A stretch of 64,000 bases of DNA from Providencia sp. R33 (GTDB lineage: Bacteria; Pseudomonadota; Gammaproteobacteria; Enterobacterales; Enterobacteriaceae): assembly GCF_019343475.1 (NCBI RefSeq), contig NZ_CP072453.1:3162001-3226000 (forward strand), read 5' to 3'. Shown here piece after piece: positions 60,945 through 64,000 of this stretch (position 1 is the stretch's first letter; each line of letters opens with the position of its first letter). Made by a program: the position numbers and the translations under genes. A model generated the notes under the pieces. That model had not been told where the DNA came from, searched no databases, and worked only from the letters and a program-made list of their open reading frames with translations.

Positions 60945-62951
60945 TCATTTATATTGATATTTACGGTTAAATTCACCAACAGGTAAAGCAGGCGAGAACC
61001 AATAACCTTGAATATAATGAATACCATTCGCTAATAACCAGTCACATTTAGCTTGTGAATCAACACCTTCGGCGATAATGTCGATAGATAATGCGCTTCC
61101 GATTAAGCTAATAACTTTAATAAGTGAGTTTTCATCTGGGATTTGCTGAATAAAACTGCGATCAATTTTAATAATATCAACAGGTAGCTGATTCAAGTAA
61201 TTCAGTCCCGCGTAACCAATACCAAAGTCATCTAATGCAACTTTAATACCTAAGGAACGAAGCTCTTTCAGTTGTTCTGCCGCTCGTGCAAGGTTTGAAA
61301 TACTTGCAGTTTCTGTGATCTCAATATGCAATTTATCTGCAGGTACATCAAATTGAGCTAGCTTATCCTTTATCGACGCAGCAAAATTTTCGTGAGAAAG
61401 CTGCACCCCTGAAATATTCAAAGAGATTGGAATGTTAATTCCGAGTATTCGCCAGTTTGATAAAACTTTAAATGATTCAGTCAATACCCATTCACCCAAA
61501 GGCACAATTCCCCCCATTTCTTCCGCTAATGGGATAAAGTCTGCCGGTGAGTTCACATTTCCACCGAGTGTAGTCCATCTGACTAACGCTTCAGCGCCAC
61601 TGAGCTGATTCGTATTTAAATCCACCTGCGGCTGTAAGTATAATGAAAATTCGCCCTCCTCAAGTGCTTTAACAATTTCAGCTTCTTGCACTAATCGTTC
61701 TTTCGCTTTATCCGTTAAACTTGGTTGGAAGAAGACTATCTGATTTTTCCCCTCACGCATCGCCGTATTCAATGCCGATGTAGCCTGAGCAATCATACTT
61801 TCCGCTAATTTAGCCGCACTCGAAATTGTTTCAGACAAACTTTTTTGATAGGAAACGCCAATGCGGGCACTAGAGCGTAGTGTCATATCATCGACAGAGA
61901 CAATTTCAGTCACTTCAGACATCAAGTTTTGAGCTGTATTCATCACTTGATAAGGGGTATCAACTTCCCTTAGCAAGATAATAAACCGATCGGGTGCAAG
62001 CTGACCCAACAAATCCGTCTGGTCAATAACGCTTTTCATACGAGCGACGAGCTTACGGATCAAGGTTTTTTGCTGCTCCGCATTAAGGACACCTATTGTT
62101 TCCTGTAACGTATCTACTGATATAATAATCAAACTGCTAAATGCCCCAAAAGAAGAGAGCAAGTGCTGTTCAAAAACGGGGTGAAATAGCGTCATATTTG
62201 GCAACAATGAAATCGGATCATGCGTTGACAATTGACTAATTGATTTTTTGGCTCTTTGCAGTGCTAATTGATTATCGTTATAGCTACGTACTAACATTCC
62301 AAGTTCATCATTATCTTCTTCTGAACTTAGCTTGAGCTGATGAAATTGTTCACCGTTTTGAGGAACGCTTTTTAATTGGTAGATGATAGACTTTAATGGG
62401 TAAACCAATCTTTTATTTAATTGCCAAGCTAAAAAACACAATATGATCGCGGATAGAATGGTATAGCTTAAAAGCAGCGAAATAAAACGAAACCAAAATA
62501 CTTCATAGGCATGCATCGTATTAGTATAAAAGGTGACGTAGCCGATAACATCACTCGACGAGCCTTTCAAGCCAGAATAAATAGGGGATTTTACTGAGAC
62601 CTCAATATCAATAATTGTAAGGTACCATGCTTTTTCCTTCGGCAAGGAAGATATTTCTTTTTTATACTGTCTATTATTTTTGAGATCAATAACTTCTAAT
62701 TTATCTATTTCGTTAATTTTAGTTAGATCGGCGAGTAGATTCTTAATTTTATCTTCATTGTCAGTCTCTATTGCATCCAAAAGGATAGGTATCGCAAAAT
62801 ACGACATGTTTTTTAAATTATTAGAATATATTTCTTTGCGTTGCTCAATAAAAACATAAAATTGGATAATCGTAAAAAAACAGACCAAAATCGACGATAC
62901 GATCGACATGATTATTATATATTTTTTTGTCAGCGATCTATGTGCACGCAA
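60945..62951 (-). CDS. pdeK: Membrane c-di-GMP phosphodiesterase with degenerate GGDEF (PdeK/HmsP-like)
   Basis: Inner-membrane EAL protein of 668 residues. Helices near 11-33 and 155-177 enclose a periplasmic sensor; HAMP-like and GGDEF-like regions follow. The GGDEF signature is lost (LAPDRF at 318-323), so cyclase activity is unlikely. The EAL domain is intact: EALVRW (454-459), NISGVQL, EITETA, DDFG (574-577), KIDRSF, EGVDS and QGYWFSPALP. The start is TTG at 62951, six nt after GGAG. Its place next to bcsC mirrors E. coli yhjK (pdeK) beside the cellulose genes and Yersinia HmsP. It probably lowers local c-di-GMP and cellulose output. Confidence 0.85.
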   Translation of the reverse strand: MRAHRSLTKKYIIIMSIVSSILVCFFTIIQFYVFIEQRKEIYSNNLKNMSYFAIPILLDAIETDNEDKIKNLLADLTKINEIDKLEVIDLKNNRQYKKEISSLPKEKAWYLTIIDIEVSVKSPIYSGLKGSSSDVIGYVTFYTNTMHAYEVFWFRFISLLLSYTILSAIILCFLAWQLNKRLVYPLKSIIYQLKSVPQNGEQFHQLKLSSEEDNDELGMLVRSYNDNQLALQRAKKSISQLSTHDPISLLPNMTLFHPVFEQHLLSSFGAFSSLIIISVDTLQETIGVLNAEQQKTLIRKLVARMKSVIDQTDLLGQLAPDRFIILLREVDTPYQVMNTAQNLMSEVTEIVSVDDMTLRSSARIGVSYQKSLSETISSAAKLAESMIAQATSALNTAMREGKNQIVFFQPSLTDKAKERLVQEAEIVKALEEGEFSLYLQPQVDLNTNQLSGAEALVRWTTLGGNVNSPADFIPLAEEMGGIVPLGEWVLTESFKVLSNWRILGINIPISLNISGVQLSHENFAASIKDKLAQFDVPADKLHIEITETASISNLARAAEQLKELRSLGIKVALDDFGIGYAGLNYLNQLPVDIIKIDRSFIQQIPDENSLIKVISLIGSALSIDIIAEGVDSQAKCDWLLANGIHYIQGYWFSPALPVGEFNRKYQYK

Positions 62952-63278
62952 GTCTATCTCCTTAAAACAACCATTCTTATTAAAGCCGTCGACATCAGTT
63001 AAGGATTATCTGTAAGCTGAAAAAATGCCTACTCTTCATCGTAGACTATATAGTGAAAAATTACAATGTTATCAACTCAATACAAAAAAAACACTCGCAT
63101 GAACAGGTAATAACCCTTACAAAAATAAATCAATTGAATGATTAACCATCATAAATCATAGCAATTCCATTTGTTATCAAAATGCGCCTGTTTTTATTTA
63201 ACTTATAAACCATTTTGCATTTTTTTTGTAAAATCATTAATGATTTATTGATGTATTAATAATATATCTATTGCCGAT
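62952..63278. other. Intergenic region pdeK-bcsC
   Basis: About 330 bp, AT-rich, with no supported gene. It should hold the pdeK promoter; none could be placed confidently. Confidence 0.55.
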
Positions 63279-63310
63279 AAAAATTAGGATGCCAACAATG
63301 GGCACCCTAA
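63279..63310 (-). terminator. Terminator after bcsC
   Basis: On the minus strand TTAGGGTGCC pairs with GGCATCCTAA (one G-T pair) around a 7-nt loop and runs into TTTTT, 28 bp after the bcsC stop. Confidence 0.88.
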
Positions 63311-63337
63311 TCATCAATATAGAATAAAAAAACAATC

Positions 63338-64000
63338 CTATTTGAAATCAGCATAAGGTATTAATGGCTGTGGAGGCATGTCTAAATCGCCAGACCAACC
63401 ATCGAAGGAATAACGTAGATAAATTAATGCATGGCTTGGGGTATAATCTTTTGCTTGTTGAATATCAACAGATGCCCCAACAAACCAGTGCGGCGTTATT
63501 TTTCGCTCAATTAATAAATTCGTCGTGTATCCAACACCATGACTATAGCTTCCTTTATTATCGGCTTGTCTAAAATATTCTTTATCTTCAATAGCATCAT
63601 TTGAATCAAAAAAACGAGAAATCGGATACTTTCGACTATTTTTTGTATGAGAGTAAGACCACGATACAGAGCCAGAAACTTCCCAAGACCAATTCTCTGT
63701 TCTTTGACGATAGGTCACCGGAAGTCCAAATGAAATATATTGTTGTGGGCTATAGTATCCACCTTGGCCTAAAGTGTAATCGCTTAAATCTTTTTGGTAG
63801 TGCCAAAGCATATTGTTGAGTCCAACAGAGACTCGGCGGTCTGCCTCATTAATAACTTTATAATAATATCCCCCCATCCATCTTACACTTTGGTTATCAG
63901 GGACATTTTTTCCTGTCAATTGATCTGCTGTTATATCCGCCCAATATCCATCATTTCCACCTAAATCATAACTGCCGCTTAGGCTCACACCTGTTTTACG
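63338..64000 (-). CDS. bcsC: Cellulose export outer-membrane protein BcsC (C-terminal part)
   Basis: C-terminal 220 residues of the cellulose-secretion outer-membrane porin. The frame is open to the window edge (upstream of GTG 63988 it continues in frame), so the gene is partial here because of the boundary. Recognisable segments are DNQSVRWMGGYYYKVIN, LGQGGYYSPQQYISFGLPVTYRQRTENWSWEVSGSVSWS and the C-terminal ALIYLRYSFDGWSGDLDMPPQPL, typical beta-barrel strands. The periplasmic TPR part lies outside. Adjacent pdeK-like gene supports a bcs locus. Confidence 0.93.
   Translation of the reverse strand, partial: RKTGVSLSGSYDLGGNDGYWADITADQLTGKNVPDNQSVRWMGGYYYKVINEADRRVSVGLNNMLWHYQKDLSDYTLGQGGYYSPQQYISFGLPVTYRQRTENWSWEVSGSVSWSYSHTKNSRKYPISRFFDSNDAIEDKEYFRQADNKGSYSHGVGYTTNLLIERKITPHWFVGASVDIQQAKDYTPSHALIYLRYSFDGWSGDLDMPPQPLIPYADFK

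Noticed and set aside
1..64000. CRISPR arrays, insertion sequences, tRNA or rRNA genes
   Set aside because: No regularly spaced repeats, transposase or integrase genes, or structural RNA signatures were recognised anywhere in the window.

Overview
The window looks like a chromosomal segment of an enterobacterial species of the Morganellaceae, most likely Providencia or a close relative. This is inference from AT-rich spacers, protein sequences close to but clearly diverged from E. coli orthologues, and familiar enterobacterial neighbourhoods (narXL/narKG, metNIQ, hyf, dmsABCD, pdeK-bcsC) mixed with genes E. coli K-12 lacks. No rRNA, tRNA, insertion sequence, prophage or CRISPR array was seen.

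Layout, left to right. (1) 1-7064: nitrate respiration, with partial narG and narK on the minus strand and the divergent sensor/regulator pair narX-narL, separated by a promoter region carrying FNR- and NarL-type sites. (2) 7077-10783: a glycerate operon (MFS carrier, glycerate kinase, CdaR-type regulator). (3) 10905-16016: an acyl-CoA cluster (AMP-forming ligase, CoA-transferase, short-chain reductase, thiolase) of unassigned substrate. (4) 16502-25483: yghU, an AfuABC/FbpABC-like ABC importer, a CodB-like permease and the MetJ-controlled methionine importer metNIQ. (5) 25546-32179: an AT-rich chaperone-usher fimbrial operon headed by a small HTH regulator. (6) 32860-36320: a two-domain OlsF-like acyltransferase, a short-chain dehydrogenase and a divergent LysR regulator.

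(7) 36324-53696: a compact formate hydrogenlyase locus. It has selenocysteine-containing fdhF, an FhlA-type activator lacking the first GAF domain, hydN-hypA-hypC, and a hyfABCDEFGHI operon ending in one gene that fuses HycH/HyfJ to the HycI protease. fdhF, hydN and hyfA each have a sigma-54 promoter and share a 17-bp upstream motif (TCGACAnTnnTGACGAy), so the locus appears to be one FhlA regulon. (8) 54165-60378: a tri-haem cytochrome c peroxidase behind a perfect FNR site, then the dmsABC DMSO reductase with its chaperone dmsD. (9) 60945-64000: a membrane EAL phosphodiesterase (PdeK/HmsP-like) and the end of the cellulose export porin gene bcsC.

Taken together the window is rich in anaerobic energy metabolism: nitrate, DMSO and peroxide as electron acceptors, and formate disproportionation to H2 and CO2 by a proton-pumping hydrogenase-4-type complex. 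The features most worth following up are the HycH-HycI fusion, the shortened FhlA, the shared FhlA motif, and the uncharacterised acyl-CoA cluster.
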